A DNA stretch of 64,000 nt from Streptomyces sp. NRRL WC-3626 (GTDB lineage Bacteria > Actinomycetota > Actinomycetes > Streptomycetales > Streptomycetaceae): the NCBI RefSeq assembly GCF_000718785.1, contig NZ_JOCA01000009.1, positions 186,001 to 250,000 on the forward strand, written 5' to 3'. This document shows positions 1 to 9,066 of this stretch, in pieces. A program made the translations under genes and the position numbers. Numbering within the stretch: the stretch's first letter is position 1; the number at the start of each line of letters is the position of its first letter. The notes under the pieces were generated by a model. That model was not told the DNA's origin, did not search any database, and was given only the letters and a program-made list of their open reading frames with translations.

Positions 1-74
1 GGCGATGCGCCGGACGTCCGGACCCGTACCGATCACCGGCGTGTCTGACAGGCCGTTCGGCACATAAAACGACC

Positions 75-80
75 TAGGTT
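75..80 (+). promoter_or_regulatory. Candidate -10 box of a leaderless promoter
   Basis: TAGGTT ends six bases before the GTG at 87, so transcription would begin at or next to the start codon. There is no Shine-Dalgarno sequence in front of that GTG, which fits a leaderless message. No convincing -35 box was found. The same arrangement of TAnnnT with 6-7 bases to the start codon recurs at several genes in the window. Confidence 0.35.
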
Positions 81-86
81 GGTCCA

Positions 87-662
87 GTGGAGCAACACAG
101 GACGCGACCCACGCAGCACGGACGGTACGGACCCCGCGGTGAGGGGCCGCCGCTGCCTCCGCAGGCGAGGCGGGCAAAGGGCGGCGGGGCCGCGCACCCG
201 GCGCGCCCCGCGCGGGTGCCTCAGCGCCGGCCCGCTCCCCCGCGCGCGGCCGCCCGGCGGCTGCCCGGCCCCCGGCTCACCGGACTGGGCTCGGGCCTCT
301 TCTGCGGGCTGGTGATGCTCGTCCTCGGTCTGCTGACCGGGGCGCTGTTCGGCTCGTCCCCGACCGTGTACGGCGTGCTCTTCCTGCCGGTGTGCGCGCT
401 GACCGCGCTGTGGGCGAGGGACGGGGACCTGCTCATCGCGCCCGTCGTCGTGCCGATCGCCTTCGCCGTGGGGCTGGTCCCGGTCGCCGACCTCGGCAGC
501 GGCACCCTCGAGGGGCTGATGGGGATGGTGACGGGTCTCGCCACCCAGGCCGGCTGGCTCTACGGCGGGACGCTGACCGCGGGAGTGATCGTGCTGGTCC
601 GCAGGGTGCGCCGGGTGCGTATGGCCAACCGGCGCGCCGCGCGGAACCGTCCCCGTCCCTGA
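87..662 (+). CDS. DUF6542-type membrane protein
   Basis: A 191-residue protein of unknown function. The first 60 residues are Arg/Pro/Ala-rich and look disordered and cytoplasmic. Four hydrophobic segments follow, at about residues 66-92, 95-112, 116-137 and 150-172, and the protein ends in an Arg-rich cytoplasmic tail. This short four-helix layout is that of the DUF6542 family of actinobacteria. The GTG at 87 is the chosen start because a -10-like TAGGTT lies six bases before it. The next gene, ppgK, is convergent, with its stop only six bases away. Nothing in the sequence indicates a biochemical role. Confidence 0.75.
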   Translation: MEQHRTRPTQHGRYGPRGEGPPLPPQARRAKGGGAAHPARPARVPQRRPAPPRAAARRLPGPRLTGLGSGLFCGLVMLVLGLLTGALFGSSPTVYGVLFLPVCALTALWARDGDLLIAPVVVPIAFAVGLVPVADLGSGTLEGLMGMVTGLATQAGWLYGGTLTAGVIVLVRRVRRVRMANRRAARNRPRP

Positions 663-668
663 CGGCGC

Positions 669-1415
669 TCAGGCGCCGCTGGCCGCGCGCATCGCCGCGC
701 CGACGATGCCGGCGTTGTTCTGCAACTGGGCCGGGACGATCTCGGCCTTGATGCCGTGGAGCTGGTCCAGGAACTTGTGGGACTTGCGGCTGACACCGCC
801 GCCGATGATGAACAGCTCGGGCGAGAACAGCATCTCCACATGGGCCAGGTACTTCCGCACCCGGTGCGCCCACTCCTCCCACGACAGGTCGTGGTCCTCC
901 TTGGCCCTGCTGGAGGCCCGCTTCTCGGCCTCGTGACCGTGCAGCTCCAGATGGCCCAGTTCGCTGTTGGGGACGAGGACGCCGTCCACGAACAGGGCGC
1001 TGCCGATACCGGTGCCGAAGGTCAGCAGGATCACCGTGCCCCGGTGGTGGCGTCCGGCGCCGAAGTGCATCTCGGCGACGCCCGCCGCGTCCGCGTCGTT
1101 CACCACCGTCACCGGCAGGCCGCCCAGCCGGTCGCCGAGCAGCACGCGCGCGTCGGTGTCGACCCAGCTCTTGTCGACGTTGGCCGCCGTACGGATCATG
1201 GAGCCGTCGGTGACGACGCCCGGGAAGGTGACCCCGACCGGTCCGGTCCAGCCGAAGTGGTCGACGACCTCCTTCACGCCGTCGGCCACCGCGTCGGGCG
1301 TCGAGGGGTGCGGGGTGAGCACCTTGCAGCGCTCCTGCGCCAGGTCCCCCTTGTCCAGGTCCACCGGGGCACCCTTGATCCCGGAACCGCCGATGTCCAC
1401 ACCGAAGATCTGCAT
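669..1415 (-). CDS. ppgK: Polyphosphate glucokinase
   Basis: A 248-residue ROK-family kinase that phosphorylates glucose to glucose 6-phosphate with inorganic polyphosphate (or ATP) as donor, in the cytoplasm. The N-terminal phosphate-binding loop [12 protein letters not shown] begins at residue 4. A TPHPSTP segment near residue 34 matches the TPxPxTP motif typical of polyphosphate-using members. [12 protein letters not shown] is the second phosphate loop. The length is normal for the family. The ATG at 1415 is preceded by TAACGT six bases upstream and only a close AGGG, so the message may be leaderless. It follows ispH on the same strand, separated by a hairpin, so the two are probably not strictly co-transcribed. 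Confidence 0.93.
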   Translation of the reverse strand: MQIFGVDIGGSGIKGAPVDLDKGDLAQERCKVLTPHPSTPDAVADGVKEVVDHFGWTGPVGVTFPGVVTDGSMIRTAANVDKSWVDTDARVLLGDRLGGLPVTVVNDADAAGVAEMHFGAGRHHRGTVILLTFGTGIGSALFVDGVLVPNSELGHLELHGHEAEKRASSRAKEDHDLSWEEWAHRVRKYLAHVEMLFSPELFIIGGGVSRKSHKFLDQLHGIKAEIVPAQLQNNAGIVGAAMRAASGA

Positions 1416-1440
1416 GGCCCTACGTTACGACGAACGACGG

Positions 1441-1470
1441 ACGGTCACGCGAGGCAGTCCGCGTGACCGT
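1441..1470 (-). terminator. Hairpin between ispH and ppgK
   Basis: A perfect 11-bp inverted repeat (ACGGTCACGCG, 8-base loop, CGCGTGACCGT) starts 17 bases after the ispH stop. It has no T tract, as is common for Streptomyces terminators. It could end the ispH transcript. Confidence 0.5.
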
Positions 1471-1486
1471 CACCGTCGCTCCACGG

Positions 1487-2506
1487 TCACTTCGCGGAGT
1501 CGGTCCCGGCGCCGCCGCGCTCGGCGACCAGGGTGGCCGCCTCCTCGCGCAGGTCGCGGCGGAGCTCCTTGGGCAGCGAGAACACGATGGACTCCTCGGC
1601 GGCCTTGACGATCTCGACGTCCTCGAAGCCGCGCGCCGACAGCCATTCGAGCACCTGCTCGACCAGGATGTCGGGCACGGAGGCGCCCGAGGTGACACCG
1701 ACCGTGCCGACGCCCTCGAGCCAGCTCTCGTCGATCTCGTCGGCGAAGTCGACCAGGTACGCCTCACGGGCGCCGGCCAGCTTGGCGACCTCGACGAGCC
1801 GCACGGAGTTGGAGGAGTTGCGGGAGCCGACCACGATCACCAGCTCCGCCTCGGCGCCCATCTGCTTGACCGCGAGCTGGCGGTTCTGCGTGGCGTAGCA
1901 GATGTCGTCGCTGGGCGGGGAGATGAGCTGGGGGAACTTCTCCTTGAGGGCGTCGACGGTCTCCATGGTCTCGTCGACGGAGAGGGTGGTCTGGGAGAGC
2001 CAGACGACCTTGGAGGGGTCGCGGACCTCGACCTTGGCCACGTCGCCGGGGCCGTCGACCAGCTGGATGTGGTCGGGGGCCTCGCCGGAGGTGCCGATGA
2101 CCTCCTCGTGGCCCTCGTGGCCGATCAGGAGGATGTCGTAGTCGTCGTCGGCGAAGCGGACGGCTTCCTTGTGGACCTTGGTGACGAGCGGGCAGGTGGC
2201 GTCGATGGTGGCGAGCTTCCCGCGCTCGGCCTCCTCGTGGACGACGGGGGCGACGCCGTGCGCGGAGAACATCACGATGTTGCCCGGCGGCACCTCCTCC
2301 GTCTGTTCGACGAAGATCGCGCCCTTCCTCTCCAGGGTCTGCACGACGTATTTGTTGTGCACGATCTCGTGCCGGACGTAGACGGGGGCCCCGTACTGCT
2401 CCAGGGCCTTCTCGACGGCGATCACGGCGCGGTCCACACCCGCGCAGTAGCCACGGGGGGCGGCGAGCAGGACACGGCGGCCAGACGAAGCGGTCATGCG
2501 TCCCAT
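1487..2506 (-). CDS. ispH: 4-hydroxy-3-methylbut-2-enyl diphosphate reductase
   Basis: Last enzyme of the MEP isoprenoid pathway. It reduces HMBPP to IPP and DMAPP with a [4Fe-4S] cluster, in the cytoplasm. The protein has 339 residues. The three cluster cysteines are visible in [18 protein letters not shown] and ICYATQNRQ. The EIVHN and SAHGV histidine motifs and the TEEVP glutamate are also present. Two in-frame ATG codons, at 2506 and 2497, are possible; 2506 has a G-rich stretch about nine bases upstream and 2497 would give MTASSGRR. xseA is divergent, with about 65 bases between starts. Confidence 0.95.
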   Translation of the reverse strand: MGRMTASSGRRVLLAAPRGYCAGVDRAVIAVEKALEQYGAPVYVRHEIVHNKYVVQTLERKGAIFVEQTEEVPPGNIVMFSAHGVAPVVHEEAERGKLATIDATCPLVTKVHKEAVRFADDDYDILLIGHEGHEEVIGTSGEAPDHIQLVDGPGDVAKVEVRDPSKVVWLSQTTLSVDETMETVDALKEKFPQLISPPSDDICYATQNRQLAVKQMGAEAELVIVVGSRNSSNSVRLVEVAKLAGAREAYLVDFADEIDESWLEGVGTVGVTSGASVPDILVEQVLEWLSARGFEDVEIVKAAEESIVFSLPKELRRDLREEAATLVAERGGAGTDSAK

Positions 2507-2541
2507 CGTAAGGCCGCCCCCCGGGGCCCGGTCACGGTGCG

Positions 2542-2564
2542 TTGTCAGTGGGGCGCACTACTCT
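2542..2564 (+). promoter_or_regulatory. PafBC-type DNA-damage promoter of xseA
   Basis: TTGTCAGTG, eight bases, then TACTCT. This is an exact match to the RecA-independent DNA-damage promoter motif of actinobacteria (TTGTCRGTG-N8-TAnnnT), which in mycobacteria is activated by PafBC. TACTCT ends seven bases before the ATG at 2572, so the xseA message should be leaderless. A GTG upstream at 2542 lies inside the promoter and is therefore not the start. Confidence 0.8.
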
Positions 2565-2571
2565 CGCGGAC

Positions 2572-3780
2572 ATGGCTCTCAACACGTCCGCGGAAGCGCC
2601 GCTGCCCGTCGGCGAGGTGTCACGGCTGATCGGCGGCTGGATCGACCGGCTCGGCGCGGTATGGGTCGAGGGGCAGATCACCCAGCTGTCCCGGCGGCCG
2701 GGCGCCGGGGTGGTGTTCCTGACGCTGCGCGACCCGTCGCACGACATCTCCGTGGGCGTGACCTGCTACCGGCAGGTGTTCGACGCCGTCGCGGACGTGG
2801 TGAGCGAGGGCGCGCGGGTGGTGGTGCACTGCAAGCCGGAGTGGTACGCGCCGCGCGGGCAGCTGTCGCTGAGGGCCGCCGAGATCAAGCCGGTGGGGGT
2901 CGGGGAGCTGCTGGCGCGGCTCGAGCAGCTGAAGAAGTCGCTCGCGCGGGAGGGCCTGTTCGCGCCGGAGCGCAAGAAGCCGCTGCCGTTCCTGCCGCAG
3001 CTGATCGGGCTGGTGTGCGGGCGGGCGTCGGCGGCGGAGCGGGATGTGCTGGAGAACGCGCGGCACCGGTGGCCTGCCGTGCGCTTCGAGGTGCGCAATG
3101 TGCCCGTGCAGGGGGTGCACGCGGTACCGCAGGTCGTGCAGGCCGTGAAGGAGCTCGACGCGCTCGACGACGTGGACGTGATCATCGTCGCGCGCGGCGG
3201 CGGCAGCGTGGAGGATCTGCTGCCGTTCTCCGACGAGCAGCTGGTGCGGGCGGTGGCGGCGTGCCGTACGCCGGTCGTCTCGGCGATCGGGCACGAGCCG
3301 GACAATCCGCTCCTCGACCATGTCGCCGACCTGCGCGCCTCCACGCCGACCGACGCCGCCAAGAAGGTGGTGCCGGACGTGGGCGAGGAGTACGAGCGGG
3401 TACGGATGCTGCGCGACCGTGCCCGGCGCTGTGTCCAGGGGCTGCTGGACCGGGAGGAGCGGGGGCTGGCGCACGCGCTGGCCCGGCCCTCGATACAGGA
3501 CCCGCACCGGATGCTGGACGCCCGCGCGGAGGAGGTGACGGCGCTGCTGGAGCGGGGCCGGCGCACCCTGCGGCATCAGCTGGACCGGGCCGACTCCGAG
3601 CTGACGCACACCCACGCGCGGGTGGTGGCCCTCTCCCCCGCCGCGACGCTGAAGCGGGGGTACGCGGTGCTGCAGCGGGCGGACGGGCACGCGGTGCGCG
3701 GGCCGGACGAGGTGGAGGCCGGTGAGGCGTTGCGGGCGCGGGTGTCCGAGGGCGAGTTCACTGTCCGAGTCGATGTTTAG
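2572..3780 (+). CDS. xseA: Exodeoxyribonuclease VII large subunit
   Basis: Large, catalytic subunit of exonuclease VII, which degrades single-stranded DNA in both directions in repair. It has 402 residues. An N-terminal OB-fold (about residues 15-105, with the [10 protein letters not shown] strand) binds ssDNA. The catalytic core (about 130-345) contains [14 protein letters not shown] and [13 protein letters not shown]. The C-terminal region carries the [14 protein letters not shown] signature. The ATG at 2572 is chosen because the damage-type promoter places the transcript start on it. xseB follows after nine bases, so both subunits are made from one message. The damage-inducible promoter agrees with a repair role. 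Confidence 0.96.
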   Translation: MALNTSAEAPLPVGEVSRLIGGWIDRLGAVWVEGQITQLSRRPGAGVVFLTLRDPSHDISVGVTCYRQVFDAVADVVSEGARVVVHCKPEWYAPRGQLSLRAAEIKPVGVGELLARLEQLKKSLAREGLFAPERKKPLPFLPQLIGLVCGRASAAERDVLENARHRWPAVRFEVRNVPVQGVHAVPQVVQAVKELDALDDVDVIIVARGGGSVEDLLPFSDEQLVRAVAACRTPVVSAIGHEPDNPLLDHVADLRASTPTDAAKKVVPDVGEEYERVRMLRDRARRCVQGLLDREERGLAHALARPSIQDPHRMLDARAEEVTALLERGRRTLRHQLDRADSELTHTHARVVALSPAATLKRGYAVLQRADGHAVRGPDEVEAGEALRARVSEGEFTVRVDV

Positions 3781-3789
3781 GGTGGGCGG

Positions 3790-4035
3790 ATGACCAGCAA
3801 GACGGAGCAGACGGCGGCGGCCGGGGCGCTCGGGTACGAGCAGGCGCGGGACGAGCTGATCGAGGTCGTACGGCGGCTGGAGGCGGGCGGGACGACGCTG
3901 GAGGAGTCCCTCGCGCTCTGGGAGCGGGGCGAGGAGCTGGCCAGGGTGTGCCGGCGCTGGCTGGACGGGGCGCGGGCGCGGCTGGACGCGGCGCTCGCGG
4001 AGGAGGAAGAGGAAGGAGACGGCAAGGCGCTGTGA
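3790..4035 (+). CDS. xseB: Exodeoxyribonuclease VII small subunit
   Basis: An 81-residue subunit of exonuclease VII. Several copies wrap around the C-terminal helices of XseA. The core is a helical hairpin with the family pattern [19 protein letters not shown], then [14 protein letters not shown]. The tail is acidic (EEEEEGDG). A G-rich Shine-Dalgarno (GGGTGGGCGG) precedes the ATG. It lies nine bases after xseA in the same operon. Confidence 0.93.
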   Translation: MTSKTEQTAAAGALGYEQARDELIEVVRRLEAGGTTLEESLALWERGEELARVCRRWLDGARARLDAALAEEEEEGDGKAL

Positions 4036-4160
4036 AGCGGATCACCAGGGTCCAGATTTAGTTGAGAGTTGAACTTCATAGGCGTACGGTCGGACCTGTC
4101 AACCGGTCCGTGGTTCCTACACGGACAGACGGGCCGACGTATCCCCAAGAAGGTTCCCGC

Positions 4161-4751
4161 ATGCCTCTCGCCCTTGACCCCGCCGCCCAGGACCTGCTGT
4201 TCCGTGAGGCGCGCACCGCCAACACGTTCACCGACGAACCGGTGACCGATGAGCAGGTGCGGGCGATCTACGAGCTGGTCAAGTACGGTCCCACCGCCAT
4301 GAACCAGTCGCCGCTGCGCGTCACGCTGGTCCGCTCCGCCGAGGCCCGTGAGCGCCTCGTCCCGCACATGGCCGAGGGCAACCGGGCCAAGACGGCCACC
4401 GCCCCGCTGGTCGCGATCCTCTCCGCGGACAACGAGTTCCACGAGGAGCTGCCGCACCTCTTCCCGCACTTCCCGCAGGCCAAGGACGCCGTCTTCGGCG
4501 AGCGCCCGGTCCGGGAGAGCTCCGCGGCGATGAACGCCGGCCTCCAGGCCGCCTACTTCATCGTCGGCGTGCGCGCCGCCGGTCTGGCCGCCGGCCCGAT
4601 GTCCGGCTTCGACCACGAGGGCGTCCGCAAGGAGTTCCTCGACGACGACCACACCCCGCTGATGATCGTCAACATCGGCCGCCCCGGTCCGGACGCGTGG
4701 TACCCGCGCTCTCCGCGACTGGAGTACGAGCAGGTCGTGACGTCCGTCTGA
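4161..4751 (+). CDS. Malonic semialdehyde reductase family (RutE/HadB) nitroreductase-fold protein
   Basis: A 196-residue flavin-dependent oxidoreductase of the nitroreductase fold. Its pattern (LLFREARTANTF near residue 13, YGPTAMNQSPLR near 45, AGLAAGPMSGFD near 145) is that of the RutE/HadB group, which reduces 3-oxopropanoate or similar small carbonyls with NAD(P)H. The substrate cannot be told from sequence. The ATG at 4161 has AAGAAGG upstream. In the 120-base leader, GTTGA at 4061 and GTTGAAC at 4068 form a repeated motif reminiscent of MarR-type half-sites, but this is weak. It is monocistronic and ends in a strong terminator. Confidence 0.85.
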   Translation: MPLALDPAAQDLLFREARTANTFTDEPVTDEQVRAIYELVKYGPTAMNQSPLRVTLVRSAEARERLVPHMAEGNRAKTATAPLVAILSADNEFHEELPHLFPHFPQAKDAVFGERPVRESSAAMNAGLQAAYFIVGVRAAGLAAGPMSGFDHEGVRKEFLDDDHTPLMIVNIGRPGPDAWYPRSPRLEYEQVVTSV

Positions 4752-4770
4752 GTCCGGACGGACGAACAGG

Positions 4771-4804
4771 AAAAGGGGCCCCGCCGGATGGCGGGGCCCC
4801 TTTT
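4771..4804. terminator. Bidirectional rho-independent terminator
   Basis: A perfect 11-bp stem (GGGGCCCCGCC, GGAT loop, GGCGGGGCCCC) is flanked by AAAA on the left and TTTT on the right. It lies between two convergent genes and can serve both. Confidence 0.92.
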
Positions 4805-4821
4805 CGTTCACTCCGTGTCGT

Positions 4822-5346
4822 TCACTCCGTGCGGAGCGCCTCCGCCATCGCCGTCAGCTCGCCGGGCGATGCCGTGCCGGTGACCACGGTGGTCGCGCCG
4901 TCGGTGCCCTCCAGCACCAGCGCGTCGTAGTGGTCGCCCTCGTAGCGCGTCCAGGTCCGCCCGTCGATCCGCTGCGTGGCGTCGGTCTTCTCGGCGCCCT
5001 GCGTCTTGTCCTCGATGAACGCCGACCGCTTGCCGGTGGACTGCTCGACCGCCACGTACTCCCCCTCCGGGGTGCGGTAGCCGAGGTGCCAGGCCTCGGA
5101 CTCGGCGCCCTTGTAGCGGACGGAGGTGGGCTTCCACGCCTCCGGCAGGCCCTCGGGCGCGGCCACGGGGTAGGAGGCGGCCCGGCGGGCCGTGAGCAGG
5201 TCGACCCGGTAGTCGACCCGCTTGATGTCGGGTTCGCCGTCCTCGTGCGGGATGAACAGCCAGATCACTCCCGCGGCGAGCACGATCAGGACCATGGAAA
5301 AGATCATGTCCCGGGCGGTCTTCTGCATGCTGTTCGTTCCTGCCAC
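4822..5346 (-). CDS. DUF4245 membrane-anchored protein
   Basis: A 174-residue protein of unknown function with one transmembrane helix near the N-terminus (about residues 14-31, [18 protein letters not shown]). An extracytoplasmic domain of about 140 residues contains [20 protein letters not shown] and [18 protein letters not shown]. This is the DUF4245 architecture common in actinobacteria. The GTG at 5346 is used by analogy with relatives starting VAG; its GGAGG lies only one base away, so the ATG at 5328 is a real alternative. It is divergent from glpX, and the glpX-DUF4245 pairing is recurrent in Streptomyces. Confidence 0.8.
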   Translation of the reverse strand: MAGTNSMQKTARDMIFSMVLIVLAAGVIWLFIPHEDGEPDIKRVDYRVDLLTARRAASYPVAAPEGLPEAWKPTSVRYKGAESEAWHLGYRTPEGEYVAVEQSTGKRSAFIEDKTQGAEKTDATQRIDGRTWTRYEGDHYDALVLEGTDGATTVVTGTASPGELTAMAEALRTE

Positions 5347-5471
5347 GCCTCCTATCGTCGCAGGCCGCCGGGGCGCTCATCCGTGGGGGGCCCTGCTCAT
5401 ATTGTCGGACTGGCGATAGAGTCGTGCTCCGACCCTCATCCGGCCGTCGTCGTACAGAAAGGTGCGCTCCG

Positions 5472-6506
5472 ATGACCGAACACCATCACCTGCCGTCCGA
5501 GCTCGATGTCCCCTCCGAGGCCCCCGACCGCAACCTCGCCCTGGAGCTGGTACGGGTGACCGAGGCCGCGGCCATGGCCGCCGGGCGCTGGGTGGGACGC
5601 GGGGACAAGAACGGCGCGGACGGCGCCGCGGTGCGCGCCATGCGCACCCTCGTCTCCACCGTCTCGATGAACGGCGTCGTCGTCATCGGCGAGGGTGAGA
5701 AGGACGAGGCCCCGATGCTCTTCAACGGGGAGCGCGTGGGGGACGGGACCGGGCCCGAGTGCGACATCGCGGTCGACCCGATCGACGGTACGACGCTGAC
5801 GGCCAAGGGCATGACGAACGCGATCGCGGTGCTGGCGGCCGCGGAGCGCGGGTCGATGTTCGACCCGTCGGCCGTCTTCTACATGGACAAGCTGGTCACC
5901 GGGCCGGAGGCGGCCGACTTCGTCGACATCAACGCGCCGGTGAATGTGAACATCCGGCGGGTCGCGAAGGCGAAGCGGGTCACGCCGGAGGACGTCACCG
6001 TGGTGATCCTGGACCGGCCCCGGCACGAGGGGATCATCAAGGAGATCCGGGAGACCGGGGCGCGGATCAAGCTGATCTCCGACGGGGATGTGGCGGGCTC
6101 GATCCTCGCGCTGCGCGAGGGGACGGGCATCGATCTGCTGCTCGGTATCGGCGGGACGCCGGAGGGCATCATCTCGGCGTGCGCGGTGAAGTGCCTGGGC
6201 GGGACGATCCAGGGGAAGCTGTGGCCGAAGGACGAGGAGGAGCGGCAGCGGGCGCTGGACGCGGGGCACGATCTGGACCGGGTGCTGACCACCGACGACC
6301 TCGTCGCGGGGGAGAACGTGTTCTTCGTGGCTACGGGGATCACGGACGGGGAGCTGCTGCGGGGGGTCCGGTACCGGCCGGAGACGGCTACGACCGATTC
6401 CATCGTGATGCGGTCGAAGTCGGGCACGGTGCGGAGGATTGATTCCGAGCACCGGCTGTCCAAGCTGCGGGCCTATAGCGCGGTTGATTTCGATCGCGCG
6501 AAGTGA
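5472..6506 (+). CDS. glpX: Class II fructose-1,6-bisphosphatase
   Basis: A 344-residue GlpX enzyme that hydrolyses fructose 1,6-bisphosphate to fructose 6-phosphate in gluconeogenesis. The metal and phosphate motifs of the lithium-sensitive phosphatase fold are present: [14 protein letters not shown] near residue 75 and [12 protein letters not shown] near residue 102. [16 protein letters not shown] lies in the C-terminal half. The length is normal. AAAGGTG lies eight bases before the ATG at 5472. Confidence 0.95.
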   Translation: MTEHHHLPSELDVPSEAPDRNLALELVRVTEAAAMAAGRWVGRGDKNGADGAAVRAMRTLVSTVSMNGVVVIGEGEKDEAPMLFNGERVGDGTGPECDIAVDPIDGTTLTAKGMTNAIAVLAAAERGSMFDPSAVFYMDKLVTGPEAADFVDINAPVNVNIRRVAKAKRVTPEDVTVVILDRPRHEGIIKEIRETGARIKLISDGDVAGSILALREGTGIDLLLGIGGTPEGIISACAVKCLGGTIQGKLWPKDEEERQRALDAGHDLDRVLTTDDLVAGENVFFVATGITDGELLRGVRYRPETATTDSIVMRSKSGTVRRIDSEHRLSKLRAYSAVDFDRAK

Positions 6507-6564
6507 GGCGCCGCTTGTTGGTGAGTGGGGGTGTGGTGGGGCTTGTCGCGCCGGCGCGGCGGAG

Positions 6565-6600
6565 CCGCAGATGTCACGGCCCCGCGCCCCTAGGGGGCTG
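6565..6600 (-). repeat. Dispersed intergenic palindromic repeat, family B, copy 1
   Basis: Read on the minus strand it begins CAGCCCCCTAGGGGCGCGGG and runs on through CCGTGACATCTGCGG. A degenerate second copy lies at 22881-22918. It sits in the 219-base gap between glpX and the WhiB-like gene, where no gene was found. Elements of this kind are frequent in Streptomyces intergenic DNA. Confidence 0.7.
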
Positions 6601-6725
6601 ATGCCGGCCGGCGTTGTAAGGCGCTCCCTTGTGCGGGGGAGCGCTCGCGCGCCTGGGTAGGTGGTCCCGGCCGGGCGTGACCGGGCGCCCCCTGTGCGGA
6701 GGGGGTGCCCTGGTGGGGGTGGGGG

Positions 6726-7100
6726 TCAGCCCGCTGCCGCTATGGGGCCCTGGCGGGGGGACTTCTTCAGTTCTATCTCGCGGCGCCTGCGGCGGGCCAG
6801 GACCACCCGGCGTTCCGCGGCGGTAAGGCCGCCCCAGACGCCGTACGGCTCGGGCTGGAGCAGGGCGTGCTCGCGGCACTCGACCATCACGGGACAGCGG
6901 GCGCAGACGCGCTTCGCCGCCTCCTCGCGGGAGAGCCGGGCGGCCGTGGGTTCCTTCGAGGGTGCGAAGAACAGACCCGCCTCGTCGCGCCGGCACACCG
7001 CCTCGGTGTGCCAGGGGGCGTCCTGGTCCCTGTCCGGCGCTGCCGCTCGCCGGGCCGGAACGGCGGCTATCTGCAGGGACGAATGCGGCGGTTGCAGCAC
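6726..7100 (-). CDS. wblI: WhiB-family iron-sulfur transcription regulator
   Basis: A 124-residue WhiB-like protein. Four cysteines that bind the [4Fe-4S] cluster are in AVCRRDE and VCARCPVMVEC, with the C-x2-C-x5-C spacing of the family. GVWGG is the turn that precedes the basic tail (ERRVVLARRRRREIE) used for DNA or sigma-factor contact. The GTG at 7100 is supported by AGGAG six bases upstream. The position next to glpX matches WblI of S. coelicolor from memory, so the symbol is an inference by synteny. Such proteins usually act with the principal sigma factor. Confidence 0.82.
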   Translation of the reverse strand: MLQPPHSSLQIAAVPARRAAAPDRDQDAPWHTEAVCRRDEAGLFFAPSKEPTAARLSREEAAKRVCARCPVMVECREHALLQPEPYGVWGGLTAAERRVVLARRRRREIELKKSPRQGPIAAAG

Positions 7101-7203
7101 GGTCTACTCCTGACGACGGCTTCGCAAGCGAGACACGATGCAGCAAGGCTTACCCGATGTACGCGCGCCTATGCACTGAGCCATGGCCCGGGTCCGCGCG
7201 GGA

Positions 7204-8286
7204 TCACCAGCCGATGCCGGCCGCCACCGGCAGGTGGTCGCTGCCGGTGGCCGGCAGTACCCGGGAGCTCGTCGCCGTCACCCCGCGGACCAGGATGTGG
7301 TCGATCCGCGCCACCGGGAACCGGGCCGGCCAGGTGAAGCCGAAGCCGTCCCCGGCCTCGGTCTGGACCGAGCGGAGGCCCGAGGTGACGCCGTCGAGCG
7401 CGCGGTCGTCCGTCGTGCCGTTCAGGTCGCCGAGCAGCACCATCCGCTCGTTGCGCTCGGCGGCGACGGCCTCGGCGAACTCACCCGCGTTGCGGTCCCG
7501 GCTTACCGTCCAGAAACCGTCTCGGGGCATCAGCCGTACGGATCCCAGATGGGCCACGTACACCGCCAGCGGTCCCCGGTCCGTGGTCACCGTGGTGCGC
7601 AGGGCCCGGTTGAAATCCCAGACCTCGTCGGCGAGTTTGGTGGCGGCCAGCGGCCCGGCGTTCAGGATGTCGATCGGCCGGGTCTCCGACAGCGGCAGCC
7701 TGCTCCAGACCCCGACCGTCCCCTGCACCGTGTGGTACGGGTACGCCTCCGCCAGGCCCTTCTCGTACGTCTCCACGGCCTCCGGGGTCAGCTCCACCAG
7801 GGCGAGCACGTCCGCCCCGGAGCCGGCCAGGTCGCGGGCGGTGCCGGCCGGATCGGGGTTGCCCGCGCCGACGTTGTGCCCCACCACGGTGAGGTCCGTG
7901 TCCCCGGCCGGGTGGGACTTGTCGACGAGCAGTCCGCCGAAGAGGGTCAGCCAGGTCACGGCGGGCAGCAGCAGCGCGACCACCGCGGAGGCGGAGCGCC
8001 GCCACAGCGCCCCTGCCAGCAGCAGGGGGACGAGCAGGCCGAACCACGGCAGGAAGGTCTCCACCAGGCTGCCGAGGCCCGCGCGGTCCGTGACCGACGC
8101 GTGCAGCGACAGGAGCAGACCCAGCAGCACCGCGCACACCGCGAGCACCAGGCCGCGCTTCCATGGGCCGGGCGTGGCGAGGGCGCGCACCGCCCGGCGC
8201 GGGGCGGACGGTGCTTCGCCGGCGGAAGGCCGGACGGGCCGGACTGCCGCAGGCCCCTGTTCGTTCACTGGTGCGGGTGGATGCAT
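7204..8286 (-). CDS. Membrane protein with endonuclease/exonuclease/phosphatase domain
   Basis: A 360-residue protein with a short cytoplasmic N-terminus and three transmembrane helices at about residues 45-120. An EEP-superfamily catalytic domain follows from about residue 130. Catalytic signatures are VVGHNVG, LALVELTP (metal-binding Glu), GDLNGT and GSDHLPVA at the C-terminus. EEP enzymes cleave phosphodiester or phosphomonoester bonds in nucleic acids or phospholipids; the substrate here is unknown. The reading frame stays open upstream across the divergent regulator, but only the segment from the ATG at 8286 is protein-like. It lies 103 bases upstream of the WhiB-like gene on the same strand. 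Confidence 0.85.
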   Translation of the reverse strand: MHPPAPVNEQGPAAVRPVRPSAGEAPSAPRRAVRALATPGPWKRGLVLAVCAVLLGLLLSLHASVTDRAGLGSLVETFLPWFGLLVPLLLAGALWRRSASAVVALLLPAVTWLTLFGGLLVDKSHPAGDTDLTVVGHNVGAGNPDPAGTARDLAGSGADVLALVELTPEAVETYEKGLAEAYPYHTVQGTVGVWSRLPLSETRPIDILNAGPLAATKLADEVWDFNRALRTTVTTDRGPLAVYVAHLGSVRLMPRDGFWTVSRDRNAGEFAEAVAAERNERMVLLGDLNGTTDDRALDGVTSGLRSVQTEAGDGFGFTWPARFPVARIDHILVRGVTATSSRVLPATGSDHLPVAAGIGW

Positions 8287-8373
8287 GCCGCCAGTCAAGG
8301 CGGTCCCGTGTTGCCGGCGCGTATGTGGTTTTCGATACGCCGGCGATATGCGACCGCTCGTAGCCTGGGAGCC

Positions 8374-9066
8374 ATGCGTGTGCTGATCGTCGAGGACGAG
8401 CCCTATATGGCGGAAGCCATCCGCGACGGTCTGCGGCTGGAGGCGATCGCCGCCGACATCGCGGGCGACGGCGACACCGCGCTGGAGCTGCTGAGCGTCA
8501 ACACCTACGACATCGCCGTCCTCGACCGCGACGTCCCCGGCCCCTCCGGTGACGAGATCGCCAAGGGCATCGTCGCCTCCGGCAGCGGTATGCCGATCCT
8601 GATGCTCACCGCGGCCGACCGTCTCGACGACAAGGCGTCCGGGTTCGGCCTCGGCGCCGACGACTACCTCACGAAACCCTTCGAACTGCGGGAGCTCGCG
8701 CTGAGGCTCAGGGCGCTCGACCGCAGGCGTGCGCACGCCCGGCCCCCGGTGCGGGAGATCGCGGGGCTGCGCGTGGACCCGTTCCGCCGCGAGGTCTACC
8801 GGGACGGGCGCTATGTGGCGCTCACGCGTAAGCAGTTCGCGGTGCTCGAGGTCCTCGTCGCCGCGAACGGCGGTGTCGTCAGCGCCGAGAAGCTCCTGGA
8901 GCGGGCCTGGGACGAGAACGCCGACCCGTTCACCAACGCCGTACGCATCACGGTCTCCGCGCTGCGCAAGCGGCTCGGCGAACCCTGGCTCATCGCCACC
9001 GTGCCCGGCGTCGGCTACCGCATCGACACCAGGAACGTCACGGACGAGGGAGAGGGCGGTGGGTAG
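8374..9066 (+). CDS. OmpR/PhoB-family response regulator
   Basis: A 230-residue two-component regulator. The receiver domain (residues 1-115) has the acidic pair at E7-D8, the phosphoacceptor D51 in VLDRDVPG, and the conserved Lys in YLTKPF. The C-terminal winged helix (about 130-222) contains LTRKQFAVLEVL and VRITVSALRKRL and ends with the PGVGYRI strand. TAGCCT lies seven bases before the ATG at 8374, suggesting a leaderless transcript. The partner kinase overlaps it by eight bases. The signal sensed is not evident. Confidence 0.93.
   Translation: MRVLIVEDEPYMAEAIRDGLRLEAIAADIAGDGDTALELLSVNTYDIAVLDRDVPGPSGDEIAKGIVASGSGMPILMLTAADRLDDKASGFGLGADDYLTKPFELRELALRLRALDRRRAHARPPVREIAGLRVDPFRREVYRDGRYVALTRKQFAVLEVLVAANGGVVSAEKLLERAWDENADPFTNAVRITVSALRKRLGEPWLIATVPGVGYRIDTRNVTDEGEGGG

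Noticed and set aside
2542..2571. Earlier GTG start for xseA
   Set aside because: It lies inside the damage-type promoter, and the added residues are absent from the family pattern.
5405..5421. PafBC-type promoter before glpX (TTGTCGGAC...TAGAGT)
   Set aside because: Only six bases lie between the blocks instead of eight, and the first block diverges from the consensus end.
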